Source: JAHEEL01 sp039715165
Lineage (GTDB): Bacteria; Actinomycetota; Acidimicrobiia; Spongiisociales; UBA5794
Direction: 5' to 3'
Length of the DNA: 25,209 bases
Assembly: GCA_039715165.1 (NCBI GenBank)
Contig: JBDLHX010000029.1
Span: 1 to 25,209 of the forward strand
Part shown: piece after piece, positions 1-6,948 of the stretch
Position numbering within the stretch: the first letter of the stretch is position 1
Layout of the letters: each line of letters begins with the position of its first letter
The notes under the pieces: generated by a model
The model's database searches: none
Told to the model about the DNA's origin: nothing
What the model saw: the letters and a program-made list of their open reading frames with translations, nothing else
Program-made: the position numbers and the translations under genes

Positions 1-614
1 AGAAGCCCGCCGCCAAGAAGGCGACGACGGCGAAGAAGCCCGCGGCCAAGAAGCCCGCAGCGAAGAAGGCGGCGGCCAAGAAGCCCGCAGCGAAGAAGGC
101 GAACTCGAAGGCGGATCCGTTCTCTGTCGGCGACAAGGTCGTGTATCCGCACCACGGTGCTGCGACGATCGTCAAGAAGGTGAAGCAGGAGTTCCAGGGC
201 GAGAAGCAGGACTACTACGTCCTCGAGATTGCAACCGACCAGCTGATTGTGAGCGTTCCCACGTCCGCAGCGATCGAGCGAGGCGTTCGCCCGGTCATCT
301 CCAAGTCGAAGGCGCGGAAGGTCTTTCAGACGCTGCGTGGTGAGCCTCAGGAGGCGGGTTCGAACTGGAGCCGTTGGTACAAGGTTCTCACCGAGAAGAT
401 CAACAGCGGCGACATCTTCCAGGTCGCCGAGGTGATTCGTGACCTCGATTACGCGCAGAAGGTCAAGGGGATCTCGCCGGCGCTCAAGCGCATGCTCGCG
501 AAAGCGCGACTCATCATCATCAGCGAACTCGAGTTCTCCCTCAACATCTCCGAAGAAGAGGCGACGAAGCGGCTCGAGCGAGCTCTCCCAGAGGTCGAGA
601 TCGCGGAAGAGTGA
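1..614 (+). CDS. carD: CarD family RNA polymerase-binding regulator with basic N-terminal tail (5' partial)
   Basis: The reading frame is open from base 3 to the TGA at 612-614, so the start lies left of the window. The first ~37 codons are almost only Lys, Ala and Pro (repeated KKPAAKK blocks). The CarD body then begins at about base 120 with FSVGDKVVYPHHGAA, the conserved opening of the RNAP-interacting (Tudor-like) domain, followed by the helical DNA-binding part (SRWYKVLTEKINSG, VAEVIRDL, ELEFSLNISEEEA). CarD proteins bind the RNAP beta subunit and stabilise open complexes at many promoters, including rRNA promoters; in mycobacteria the gene is essential. The tail is not part of the standard ~160-aa CarD and resembles histone H1/HupB-like tails that bind DNA non-specifically; that role here is inference. 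The GTG at 141 is an internal Val codon, not a credible start. ispD follows 32 bp downstream. Confidence 0.9.
   Translation, partial: KPAAKKATTAKKPAAKKPAAKKAAAKKPAAKKANSKADPFSVGDKVVYPHHGAATIVKKVKQEFQGEKQDYYVLEIATDQLIVSVPTSAAIERGVRPVISKSKARKVFQTLRGEPQEAGSNWSRWYKVLTEKINSGDIFQVAEVIRDLDYAQKVKGISPALKRMLAKARLIIISELEFSLNISEEEATKRLERALPEVEIAEE
42..101 (+). repeat. Exact 30-bp tandem repeat in the carD tail
   Basis: Bases 42-71 and 72-101 are identical 30-mers encoding a 10-residue Ala/Lys/Pro unit. Degenerate copies continue to the left edge of the window. The repeat keeps frame, so the basic tail can lengthen or shorten by whole units. Confidence 0.9.
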
Positions 615-633
615 GCGCTTGGCCATCGCCGGA

Positions 634-649
634 TAGCATCCAGGGAATG
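634..649 (+). promoter_or_regulatory. Putative -10 box of a leaderless ispD transcript
   Basis: TAGCAT at 634-639 fits the actinobacterial -10 pattern TANNNT. The ATG at 647 starts 7 nt after it, where the transcription start would be expected. No convincing -35 or Shine-Dalgarno is visible. The call rests on the same arrangement recurring at several genes in this window. Confidence 0.4.
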
Positions 650-1279
650 AGCGATCGATTGCCCATCTGGGGGGTTCTCCTCGCCGCCGGCCGTGGAACC
701 CGTTTCGGGCGCACGAAACATGACCTCGAACTCGGCGGCGTGCCGATGTGGCGATGGAGTCGGGACTCGTTGCTCCAGGGGGGTGTTGAGCAGGTCGTGG
801 TGATCGGGGACTTCGATGGCGCGGTCCCCGGGGGAGAGCGTCGGCGCGACTCGGTCGCGGCCGGCCTCGCAGAGATCCCCAGCGCCGAAGGCTTCGTCCT
901 CATCCACGACGCGGCCCGTCCCCTGGTCTCCGTCGACGTCGTGCGCAGAGTGGTCACGCGCCTCGTCGCGGGAGACGTTGCCGCGGTCATCCCAGTCGTA
1001 CCGGTTCGCGACACCATCAAGCGCATTGACGGAGGCCTCGTTGCCGAGACCGTCGATCGTCGAGATCTCGTCTCCGTGCAGACCCCACAGGGATTCGACC
1101 TTCGCTCCTTGCGTGAGGCCCATGCAGCCTTCGATGGCGATCCAACCGACGATGCGCTCATGATCGAGGCGATCGGCGGGACCGTTGCGGTCGTCGATGG
1201 AGACGCGGCGAACATCAAGGTGACGTATCCGGAAGACCTCGCGCTCGCCCAGGCGTTACGCTCGGGCCGTCATGGCTAG
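647..1279 (+). CDS. ispD: 2-C-methyl-D-erythritol 4-phosphate cytidylyltransferase
   Basis: IspD makes CDP-ME from MEP and CTP in the MEP (non-mevalonate) isoprenoid pathway, in the cytosol. The 210-aa product has the CTP-binding loop VLLAAGRGTRFG (residues 10-21) followed by a Lys (K24), GGERRRDSV (62-70), the hallmark HDAARP (87-92), VQTPQ and the C-terminal TDDA and N-x-K-x-T-x-P-x-DL blocks. I chose ATG 647 rather than GTG 611 because 611 overlaps the carD stop and adds 12 residues with no family similarity. The segment after the CTP loop is compact and lacks the usual PKQ wording (GRTKHDLELGG), but the key Arg and Lys are there. Its stop overlaps the ispF start by 8 nt, so the two are likely co-translated. 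carD-ispD-ispF is a known actinobacterial gene order. Confidence 0.93.
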   Translation: MSDRLPIWGVLLAAGRGTRFGRTKHDLELGGVPMWRWSRDSLLQGGVEQVVVIGDFDGAVPGGERRRDSVAAGLAEIPSAEGFVLIHDAARPLVSVDVVRRVVTRLVAGDVAAVIPVVPVRDTIKRIDGGLVAETVDRRDLVSVQTPQGFDLRSLREAHAAFDGDPTDDALMIEAIGGTVAVVDGDAANIKVTYPEDLALAQALRSGRHG

Positions 1280-1757
1280 CTCGACCATCCGCATCGGCCA
1301 CGGATTCGATGCCCACCGGTTCGGTGGCGATGGACCGATCCGTCTCGCGGGAGTCGTCGTCGACGAGTCCAGAGGCATAGAAGCAACGAGCGATGGGGAC
1401 GTCGTTGCCCACGCCGTCGCCGACGCGCTCCTCGGTGCACTCGCCCTCGGCGATCTCGGCACATACTTCCCTTCCTCGGACCCGACGATGGCCGGAATCG
1501 ACTCGATGGAGCTTCTCCAACGCGTCGTTCGCCAAGTCGAAGATCGGGCCCACCTCGTCTGCAACGTCGACGTGACCGTCATCTCCCAGTCGGTGCGTAT
1601 CGCACCCCACCGAGAAGAGATGCGCGACCGGTTGGCGAGCGTCATGCGACTCGACCGCTCGGTGGTATCGGTGAAGGGAACAACCACCGACGGTATGGGC
1701 GCCATCGGAGCAGACGAAGGCATCGCCGTCTTGGCGACGGCCACCGTCAGGCGCTGA
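1272..1757 (+). CDS. ispF: 2-C-methyl-D-erythritol 2,4-cyclodiphosphate synthase
   Basis: IspF cyclises CDP-ME 2-phosphate to MEcPP, the step after IspE in the MEP pathway; the family forms homotrimers. The 161-aa length is normal. The divalent metal ligands D13 and H15 sit in GHGFDAHRF and H47 in SDGDVVAHAVADALLGA. The substrate loop GDLGTYFPSSDP and the C-terminal TTTDGMGAIGADEGI block (usually TTTE-x-x-G-x-x-GRGEGI) are present. The ATG at 1272 lies inside the end of ispD, showing operon coupling. The 3' end overlaps the oppositely oriented phosphodiesterase gene by 11 nt. Confidence 0.94.
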   Translation: MASSTIRIGHGFDAHRFGGDGPIRLAGVVVDESRGIEATSDGDVVAHAVADALLGALALGDLGTYFPSSDPTMAGIDSMELLQRVVRQVEDRAHLVCNVDVTVISQSVRIAPHREEMRDRLASVMRLDRSVVSVKGTTTDGMGAIGADEGIAVLATATVRR

Positions 1758-2445
1758 GCGCCTCGCGCATCATCCTCGGGTCATCGGTGAAGATGCCGGC
1801 GATCCCGGCTTCTCGGAGTTGCACGGCCTGATCGGGGTCATTCACGGTGAAGACGAGCACGTCGACATCTCCGGCGGCATCCACGATGTCGCGACCGTCG
1901 CTCAGCGCTGTTTGGACCCAGATGTTCACGGTCGCGTGCCCATTGGCCAGCGCATCGGTGATCGTCGGATAGGGGTCCGTCCCCGGCATCACGAGCACGC
2001 CGGATCGCACTCCCGGTACAAGCCTCTTCGCCGCCGCGAGCGTCTCATGGTTGAACGACGACAGGATGACGTGTTCGGTGTCCCCCTTGAGCTCCAACCA
2101 CTCGGCTACCGAGGCTGCGAGGCGGTGGGTGGGGTCGTGATCCACCTCGTCCGGCCGGTTCTTCAACTCGATGTTGAGCAGTGTGTCGGGGCCCAGCGTC
2201 GCCCAGGCTTCGTCGAGCGTTGGCACCCAAGGCATCGACTCCCTGATCTCTTTGAAGTCGAGGTCTACGAATGGGGGCAGCTCCGGTTCCGCTCGCTCTT
2301 CGTGGCTGAGCACGAGGGCGCCGTCCCTCGTTCTGCGAACGTCGAGCTCGATGCCGTCGGCGCCGTGCTCGACGGCGAGGGTGTAGGCCTCGATCGTGTT
2401 GGCGCGAGCGTGAGCCGAGGCTCCCCGGTGAGCGAATAGGAGCAT
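1747..2445 (-). CDS. Glycerophosphodiester phosphodiesterase family protein
   Basis: GDPDs hydrolyse glycerophosphodiesters to glycerol 3-phosphate and an alcohol, recycling phospholipid head groups. The 232-aa product has the TIM-barrel signature: HRGA at residues 6-9 (catalytic H6), metal-binding E33 and D35 in GADGIELDV, catalytic H48 (SHEE), the third acidic ligand in NIELK, then SSF, VFTVN and IFTDDP near the C-terminus. The usual PENT after HRGA reads RANT, so that Glu is missing. There is no signal peptide, so it is probably cytosolic. The gene is inverted inside the otherwise conserved ispDF-cysS block, tail-to-tail with ispF. A TAGGAT box lies 6 nt before the ATG, consistent with its own leaderless promoter. 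Confidence 0.9.
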   Translation of the reverse strand: MLLFAHRGASAHARANTIEAYTLAVEHGADGIELDVRRTRDGALVLSHEERAEPELPPFVDLDFKEIRESMPWVPTLDEAWATLGPDTLLNIELKNRPDEVDHDPTHRLAASVAEWLELKGDTEHVILSSFNHETLAAAKRLVPGVRSGVLVMPGTDPYPTITDALANGHATVNIWVQTALSDGRDIVDAAGDVDVLVFTVNDPDQAVQLREAGIAGIFTDDPRMMREALSA

Positions 2446-2451
2446 GGGGAG

Positions 2452-2457
2452 ATCCTA
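2452..2457 (-). promoter_or_regulatory. Putative -10 box of the leaderless phosphodiesterase gene
   Basis: Read on the minus strand this is TAGGAT, ending 6 nt before the ATG at 2445. It fits the TANNNT -10 consensus with transcription starting at or next to the start codon. No clear -35. Confidence 0.4.
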
Positions 2458-2502
2458 CGGATCGCGAACGGCGAGCGGGTGACAGGCGCACGATTCGATC
2501 CC

Positions 2503-2557
2503 GTCCCACCACGCAGTGGGGGGACGCGGAGGAGCGCTGGCGACGACGCAGGGGGGC
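2503..2557. repeat. GC-rich palindromic dispersed repeat, copy A
   Basis: This stretch aligns by eye with bases 11454-11512. Both start GTCCC, reach a GGGGGGACGCGG core after about 14-18 bases, then an arm ending in CGC and a terminal run of six or more G. In copy A the first arm (GTCCCACC with GGGGGGAC) forms a hairpin with one mismatch. It sits in the 184-bp divergent space between the phosphodiesterase gene and cysS. REP-like extragenic palindromes look like this; a role as terminator or processing site is unproven. Confidence 0.5.
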
Positions 2558-2593
2558 TTTGGGAGCCTGAATCGCGACAATGAGGTCTACCGC

Positions 2594-2621
2594 GTTGCTC
2601 GGCCCCTGTCGCCGGTACCAT
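2594..2621 (+). promoter_or_regulatory. Putative cysS promoter
   Basis: TTGCTC at 2594-2599 and TACCAT at 2616-2621 are separated by 16 bp, a plausible -35/-10 pair. The ATG at 2630 starts 8 nt after the -10 box and no Shine-Dalgarno precedes it, so the mRNA is probably leaderless. Confidence 0.45.
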
Positions 2622-2629
2622 TTCCCGCA

Positions 2630-4021
2630 ATGAAGATCTACAACACCCTCGGACGCGAGTTTGTCGAACTCGAACCGCGCGATGCGGGCAAGATCGGCAT
2701 GTACGTCTGCGGCGCCACAGTCCAGTCGGCGCCGCACCTCGGTCACGGACGATCCGCCGTCGTGTTCGACGTGATCCGGCGCTACCTCGAGTGGAACGGG
2801 TACGAGGTCACATACGTCCGGAACGTCACCGACGTCGACGACAAGATCATCGATGCTGCCGCTGAAGAGAACGTCTCGACCGATGTCATCGTCGAACGCG
2901 CCTATACCGCGTTCAACGAGGCCAACCGTCTGCTTCGCGTGAAGGACGCAACCGTCGAGCCGTGGGCTACTCATCACATCGAGGAGATGCTCGACCTCGT
3001 ATCGGATCTCGTGGATTCCGGCCACGCGTATGTCGCCGACGGAGACGTCTACTTCGCCGTGCGTTCGTACGCGGACTACGGCAAGCTCTCACGCCACAAC
3101 CCCGACGATCTCCGGTCCGGCGCCAGGGTGGATCCCGACGAACGCAAGCGTGATCCGCTCGACTTCGCCCTGTGGAAGGCAGCGAAGCCGGGTGAGCCGT
3201 CGTGGGAGTCCCCCTGGGGGCTCGGACGGCCCGGCTGGCACATCGAATGCTCGGCGATGGCACGGAAGTACCTCGGAGATGGGTTCGACATCCACGCCGG
3301 TGGACACGACCTGATCTTCCCTCATCACGAGAACGAGATCGCCCAGTCCGAGGCTGCCACAGGCGCTCCGTTCGCGACCTACTGGCTCCACAACGGGATG
3401 ATGAACCTCGAGGGCGAGAAGATGTCGAAGTCGACCGGCCACGTGGTCGATCTCGTCGAGTCCCTTCACCGGTATCGGCCGTCAGCCATCCGCCTCGTGT
3501 ACCTGCGGACTCACTACCGAAAGCCCCTCGACTTCTCCGTGGAGGGCATCGCCGACGCTGAGGCGGCGCTCGATCGGCTGTGGGGCTTCCGCCGGAGGGT
3601 TCCCGGCCCGGTCGAAGACATGCCGGATGAGGAGGCGATGGGCCGATTCAAGACGTTCATGGACGAGGACTTCGACGTCGCCGGCGCTCTCGGGATTCTC
3701 TTCGACGTCGTTCGCGAGGGGAACCGTCGCCTCGACGCGGGTGACGACGCCGGTGCGCTGATCGCCGCCTACGACGAGATCGTCGGTGTATTCGCCCTCG
3801 ACGAGGAGCCAACCGACCTCGAGGACCTTGGCGACGACGTTACGGACATCGCATCTCGCTATGGGGCAGCGTCCGGCACGGTCGACGACCTCCTTGCGGC
3901 GAGGGATGCCGCGCGTTCGGAGAAGGATTGGGCGACGTCGGACGCAATCCGCGACGACCTCGCAGAGATCGGCATCGTTGTGGAGGACACCGCTGATGGC
4001 TCGCGCTGGCATCGGGGATAG
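2630..4021 (+). CDS. cysS: Cysteine--tRNA ligase
   Basis: CysRS charges tRNA-Cys. The 463-aa product is a standard class I enzyme. Zinc ligands are C27 (MYVCG), C207 (HIECS), H232 (FPHHENE) and E236. The HIGH signature reads HLGH at 36-39 and KMSKS is at 264-268, with the tRNA-binding helical domain C-terminal. The GW-HIEC-SAM, GHDLIFPHHENE and MNLEGEKMSKS blocks are canonical. MshC, the related mycothiol ligase, is shorter and has a different KMSKS context, so CysS is preferred. ATG 2630 was chosen because the family begins KIYNTL; the frame upstream to 2516 runs through the palindromic repeat. The 3' end overlaps rlmB by 26 nt. Confidence 0.96.
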   Translation: MKIYNTLGREFVELEPRDAGKIGMYVCGATVQSAPHLGHGRSAVVFDVIRRYLEWNGYEVTYVRNVTDVDDKIIDAAAEENVSTDVIVERAYTAFNEANRLLRVKDATVEPWATHHIEEMLDLVSDLVDSGHAYVADGDVYFAVRSYADYGKLSRHNPDDLRSGARVDPDERKRDPLDFALWKAAKPGEPSWESPWGLGRPGWHIECSAMARKYLGDGFDIHAGGHDLIFPHHENEIAQSEAATGAPFATYWLHNGMMNLEGEKMSKSTGHVVDLVESLHRYRPSAIRLVYLRTHYRKPLDFSVEGIADAEAALDRLWGFRRRVPGPVEDMPDEEAMGRFKTFMDEDFDVAGALGILFDVVREGNRRLDAGDDAGALIAAYDEIVGVFALDEEPTDLEDLGDDVTDIASRYGAASGTVDDLLAARDAARSEKDWATSDAIRDDLAEIGIVVEDTADGSRWHRG

Positions 4022-4736
4022 GGTCGAAGGCTTCCACGCCGTCGCCGCCGCGGTCGCGGCGGGACGAGCGAAGACGCTCAGGGTCGAGCATCGTCGCCTC
4101 AAGCGTGACAGCTATGCCCGGCTTGCCGAAGACGCCCGGTCTGCCGGCGTCCGTGTCGAGTTCGTCGACGACGTACGGGACGATGCGAAGACGTCCGCTC
4201 CGCAGGGCGTCATCGCGATGTGCCGGCCGAAGGAGACCGTGTCGATCGAGGACGCGGTTGCAGCGGCCGATCCCGCCGCTCTGCTCGTGTTTGACCATCT
4301 CGAGGACCAGCGCAACCTCGGAGCGGCAGTTCGCTCGGCGGTCGCTGCCGGCATCAAGGCCGTGGTCGTGCCGAAGCGCAGGTCGGCCCCCATCGGGGCA
4401 GCAGCTTTCAAGGCTGCGGCCGGCACGCTCGAAGAGGTGTCACTTGTCGAGGTCTCCTCGATTCCGGAGGCGCTGCGCCGGCTCGAACAGCTCGGTGTGT
4501 GGCGTGTGGGCCTCGACGGCTCGGGGGAGCGGTCGCTCTTCGGTTTCGATCTGCTCGCGGAGCCGGTAGCGCTCGTCGTCGGGGCGGAGGGCGAGGGGCT
4601 GCATCGTCTCACAGTGGAACGCTGCGACGCCGTCGTCAGAATCCCGCACGCGGGTCCGGCCGAGAGCCTCAACGCCTCGGTAGCGACATCCCTCGCTGTG
4701 TTCGAGGTCGCGAGGGCACGCGGCTGGGTATCCTGA
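3996..4736 (+). CDS. rlmB: 23S rRNA (guanosine-2'-O-)-methyltransferase, RlmB/TrmH family
   Basis: SpoU-family SAM-dependent 2'-O-ribose methyltransferase; the RlmB type modifies a guanosine of 23S rRNA. The 246-aa product has an N-terminal substrate-binding domain (GDRVEGFHAVAAA) and the SPOUT knot motifs: motif 1 with N107 and R113 (NLGAAVRSA), motif 2 GAEGEGL from about 196, motif 3 IPHAGPAESLNASVA from 216 with N226. ATG 3996 was chosen because the domain starts there; the frame upstream is only the shadow of cysS. It lies 26 nt inside cysS, so the two are likely translationally linked. cysS followed by such a methyltransferase is the common actinobacterial order. The exact rRNA position cannot be read from sequence. 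Confidence 0.9.
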   Translation: MARAGIGDRVEGFHAVAAAVAAGRAKTLRVEHRRLKRDSYARLAEDARSAGVRVEFVDDVRDDAKTSAPQGVIAMCRPKETVSIEDAVAAADPAALLVFDHLEDQRNLGAAVRSAVAAGIKAVVVPKRRSAPIGAAAFKAAAGTLEEVSLVEVSSIPEALRRLEQLGVWRVGLDGSGERSLFGFDLLAEPVALVVGAEGEGLHRLTVERCDAVVRIPHAGPAESLNASVATSLAVFEVARARGWVS

Positions 4737-4743
4737 CCGAGAC

Positions 4744-4819
4744 GCCGGGTTAGCTCAGTCGGCAGAGCATCTCTCTTGTAAAGAGAAGGTCATCGGTTCG
4801 AATCCGATACCCGGCTCCA
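4744..4819 (+). tRNA. tRNA-Thr(TGT)
   Basis: The acceptor stem pairs perfectly (GCCGGGT at 4744-4750 with ACCCGGC at 4809-4815). The D arm starts GCTCAG, and the anticodon stem TCTCT/AGAGA encloses the loop CTTGTAA with anticodon TGT. The T loop is TTCGAAT. The discriminator is T4816 and CCA is encoded at 4817-4819. It follows rlmB by 7 bp on the same strand. Confidence 0.97.
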
Positions 4820-4954
4820 GCGGGGGTCCTCACTTCGGTCGAGCCCTGTTCGGTCTCGACCTCGTGCCGGGCATCTCCGCGTCCTGCTGCCAAATGGCCT
4901 TCTTCCGCTGTGATCGCTTGGTGCGTTCCTTGTGTGTCTTCGGCGGGAGTAGAA

Positions 4955-4979
4955 GGTTCGAATCCGATACCCGGCTCCA
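4955..4979 (+). repeat. Direct repeat of the tRNA-Thr 3' end (att-like)
   Basis: These 25 bases are identical to 4795-4819, which is the T arm, 3' acceptor strand, discriminator and CCA of tRNA-Thr. The copies are exactly 160 bp apart and the flanks do not match. Integrases that target tRNA genes leave a duplicated tRNA 3' end at the far border of the insert. Only 135 bp lie between, with no integrase, so this would be a remnant. A decayed second tRNA is the alternative. Confidence 0.75.
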
Positions 4980-4986
4980 ACCTCGT

Positions 4987-5031
4987 CGTTTGTGCCTACG
5001 TTCACACTATTTGTGGTCGTAGGCACAAACG
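4987..5031. repeat. 14-bp perfect inverted repeat with 17-nt loop
   Basis: CGTTTGTGCCTACG (4987-5000) is the exact reverse complement of 5018-5031. It begins 8 bp after the duplicated tRNA end. There is no T run on either side, so it is not a classical Rho-independent terminator, though it could still end the rlmB-tRNA transcript. It could also be an element terminus or protein-binding dyad. Confidence 0.8.
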
Positions 5032-5127
5032 TTTCCAGGGGTTGGCGCGATCTACCGACCATGGGCCCTATCGGAAAACTCCAGTTCGTCCCACGATCAC
5101 TGGTGGATCGACGATTGAGGAGGATCT

Positions 5128-5364
5128 GTGGACTACGTCGTGAACTTGCATGTCGATGTCGATGATCGAGCGGCACTGGCAACCGCCTCGCTGGAGTGCC
5201 CGTCGGGCTCCTTCAAAGCAGAGGGACACGCGAAGATCGGTCGTACGGACATCAAAGGCCACGTTGCGGGTGACCTCGCCACGGCCCGGGCGCTGCGTTC
5301 GATCGAGGCGCAGCTCATGGAGCACGTCCACGAGCACATCGACCGCTGCACGGATACTGCGTAG
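5128..5364 (+). CDS. DUF1876-like small protein
   Basis: A 78-aa protein starting at GTG 5128, with a strong Shine-Dalgarno (GAGGAGG at 5117-5123, 4-nt spacer) that fixes the start. The pattern of a beta strand (YVVNLHVDVDD), an EGHAKIGR segment, and an acidic helix DLATARALRSIEAQLMEHVHEHI matches what I remember of the DUF1876 family (mycobacterial Rv2632c type), which has a small alpha/beta fold and no known function. There is no signal peptide. It is followed by 86 bp and the DUF3263-like gene. Confidence 0.6.
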   Translation: MDYVVNLHVDVDDRAALATASLECPSGSFKAEGHAKIGRTDIKGHVAGDLATARALRSIEAQLMEHVHEHIDRCTDTA

Positions 5365-5438
5365 GGGGGATAGGGCCCTCCACTGTCCCACAGCGTCGTC
5401 GCTGGCGCGAAATCCGCGGTTCCGTCACACCCCCTCGA

Positions 5439-5444
5439 TACGCT
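5439..5444 (+). promoter_or_regulatory. Putative -10 box of a leaderless DUF3263 gene
   Basis: TACGCT ends 6 nt before the ATG at 5451, matching the TANNNT arrangement seen elsewhere in the window. No -35 or Shine-Dalgarno stands out. Confidence 0.35.
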
Positions 5445-5450
5445 TCGCGC

Positions 5451-5696
5451 ATGGTGTCCGATCGGGACCGCAGGGTCCTCGACTTCGAGGGCTCGTGGTG
5501 GCTGTTCCCTGGACCGAAGGACCGGGCCATCCGCGAGTACCTCGACATGACTGCGACCCGCTACTACGAAGCGGTACGTCGCCTCATTGATGATGCCGAC
5601 GCGCTCCGATACGCGCCGATGACGGTGCGCCGCCTCCGCCGGATGCGCAACGATCGCCTCGAACAGATCGCCAGGAGAACCGGAACCACTCGGTGA
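5451..5696 (+). CDS. DUF3263 family protein
   Basis: An 81-aa basic protein. The blocks SDRDRRVLDFEGSWW, KDRAIREYLDMTATRYYEAV, and PMTVRRLRRMR are characteristic of DUF3263, an actinobacterial family that resembles a short helix-turn-helix protein; DNA binding is plausible but not established. ATG 5451 and GTG 5454 are both possible starts, and I used the ATG because a TACGCT box ends 6 nt before it. The stop overlaps the next start as GTGA (5693-5696), so it is probably translated together with the AI-2E family transporter. Confidence 0.8.
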   Translation: MVSDRDRRVLDFEGSWWLFPGPKDRAIREYLDMTATRYYEAVRRLIDDADALRYAPMTVRRLRRMRNDRLEQIARRTGTTR

Positions 5697-6913
5697 ACCT
5701 GCACCACGAACCCCCCCGATTTCGCGAGGAGTTTGACGACCTCGTCCGCCGCATCGGGATCTACTCCTGGTCCGCGATCGGAGCGTTCATCCTCCTGATC
5801 TTCGGTGCCTACGTGTTGATCGAGGGTCGCGTCATCTTCGCCCCCCTCTTTGTCGCACTCATCGTCGTGTTCGTCCTCAATCCGCTTGTGAGTGCCCTGC
5901 ATAATCGCGGAGTCCACCGACTCATTGGGGCGATGATCGGCTTCGTCATCATCCTCGCGCTGGGCGTGGTCGTCGGGTTCATGGTGTTCCCGAGCGTCGC
6001 CGATCAGGCACGACAGTTCGCGAGCGAGTTTCCGGTCCTCTACGACAAGCTCGTCGAGCAGATCGTCACATTCGGGCAGCGGTTCGGCCTCGACCCGTCG
6101 CTGTGGGCATACGACCAGATCCTCGACTACCTGAACGACCCGGAGAACCAGGACACGATCATCAGCATCGTCCTCGACCGAGTCGGAACCCTCACGACCG
6201 GTGTTTTCGAGTTCATCCTCGTCTTCCTTCTAGGGCCCGTCGTAGCGTTCTACCTGCTCATCGATCTCCCGAACCTGCAGCAGCGAGTCCTTGAACTCGT
6301 CCCTGAGCGCAACCGGGCGGAAGTGGCATACGTCGGCCGCCGACTGAACACCGCCGTCGGAGGGTTCCTGCGAGGCCAGTTGTTCGTCGCAATCATCGTC
6401 GGTCTGATGCTGAGCATCGGCTACCTCATCATCGACCTCCCCTTCTGGATGCTCATCGGGATGGTCGGCGGAGTGCTCAACATCGTGCCGTTCCTGGGGC
6501 CGTGGGTCGGGGGGATCCTCGGCATCGTCGTTGCCCTCACCACTGCAGATCTCTCCACCGCTGTGTGGGCTGCCGTCGTCGCGATCATCGTTCAGCAGAT
6601 CGACAACAACTTCGTGAGCCCGAGCGTTCTTCGTGCGACCGTCCGCCTCCACCCGGCGGTCACCCTCCTCGTGCTCGTCCTCGCCGGTGCCATCGCCGGG
6701 TTCTGGGGCATCGTGATCGCCGTGCCCCTCACCGCAGCGATCAAGATCATCGCCGGGTACTGGTGGCGGACCCGCATCCTCGATCAGACTCCGACAGATG
6801 CGGCCGAATCGATGTTCATCGAGCCGCCACAGCGCAAGTTCTGGACACGCGAGATGGACGTGATCGTCGTTCCTCCTCCCACGGAGGCTGAGAGCGATTC
6901 CGATGCCGGCTAG
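5693..6913 (+). CDS. AI-2E family transporter (PerM-like permease)
   Basis: A 406-aa integral membrane protein. Two hydrophobic segments near residues 20-60 and one near 75-105 are followed by a ~65-residue soluble stretch. A bundle of C-terminal helices then carries the family hallmarks FLLGPVVAFYLLID, GGFLRGQLFVAIIVG, LIGMVGGVLNIVPFLGPWVGG and VQQIDNNFVSPSVL. Members export autoinducer-2 or act as Na+/H+ antiporters; most are unassigned, so the substrate is unknown. A soluble tail (~360-406) is rich in Pro, Glu and Asp. The GTG start overlaps the DUF3263 stop by 4 nt. The CvpA-like gene follows by 35 bp in the same direction. Confidence 0.9.
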   Translation: MNLHHEPPRFREEFDDLVRRIGIYSWSAIGAFILLIFGAYVLIEGRVIFAPLFVALIVVFVLNPLVSALHNRGVHRLIGAMIGFVIILALGVVVGFMVFPSVADQARQFASEFPVLYDKLVEQIVTFGQRFGLDPSLWAYDQILDYLNDPENQDTIISIVLDRVGTLTTGVFEFILVFLLGPVVAFYLLIDLPNLQQRVLELVPERNRAEVAYVGRRLNTAVGGFLRGQLFVAIIVGLMLSIGYLIIDLPFWMLIGMVGGVLNIVPFLGPWVGGILGIVVALTTADLSTAVWAAVVAIIVQQIDNNFVSPSVLRATVRLHPAVTLLVLVLAGAIAGFWGIVIAVPLTAAIKIIAGYWWRTRILDQTPTDAAESMFIEPPQRKFWTREMDVIVVPPPTEAESDSDAG

Positions 6914-6948
6914 CGGGTGCTCGCGGAGCCACGGTTGAGCCGGGCGTC

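Larger units (their letters stand above)
4820..5127. other. Non-coding stretch after tRNA-Thr, possible integration scar
   Basis: I see no credible gene in these 308 bp. They hold a hairpin at 4837-4861 (GGTCGAG with CTCGACC, 11-nt loop), the duplicated tRNA 3' end at 4955-4979 and the inverted repeat at 4987-5031. The minus-strand frame here encodes peptides such as GYRIRTDDLLFTREML, a familiar spurious antisense translation of tRNA genes. Confidence 0.7.

Noticed and set aside
42..101. Tandem repeats at the left edge as a possible CRISPR or satellite array
   Set aside because: The units have no spacers, keep frame with CarD and encode its basic tail.
2045..3025. A 326-codon minus-strand frame across the phosphodiesterase and cysS
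   Set aside because: It overlaps two well-supported genes, runs through the palindromic repeat, and its product is low-complexity Arg-rich sequence.
4750..4980. Minus-strand frame across tRNA-Thr and its duplicated end
   Set aside because: Its peptides (GYRIRTDDLLFTREML type) are the usual spurious antisense translation of a tRNA gene.
5371..5430. A possible third copy of the GC-rich palindromic repeat
   Set aside because: Only a short GCGTCGTCGC-like match is shared; the G-run core is missing.
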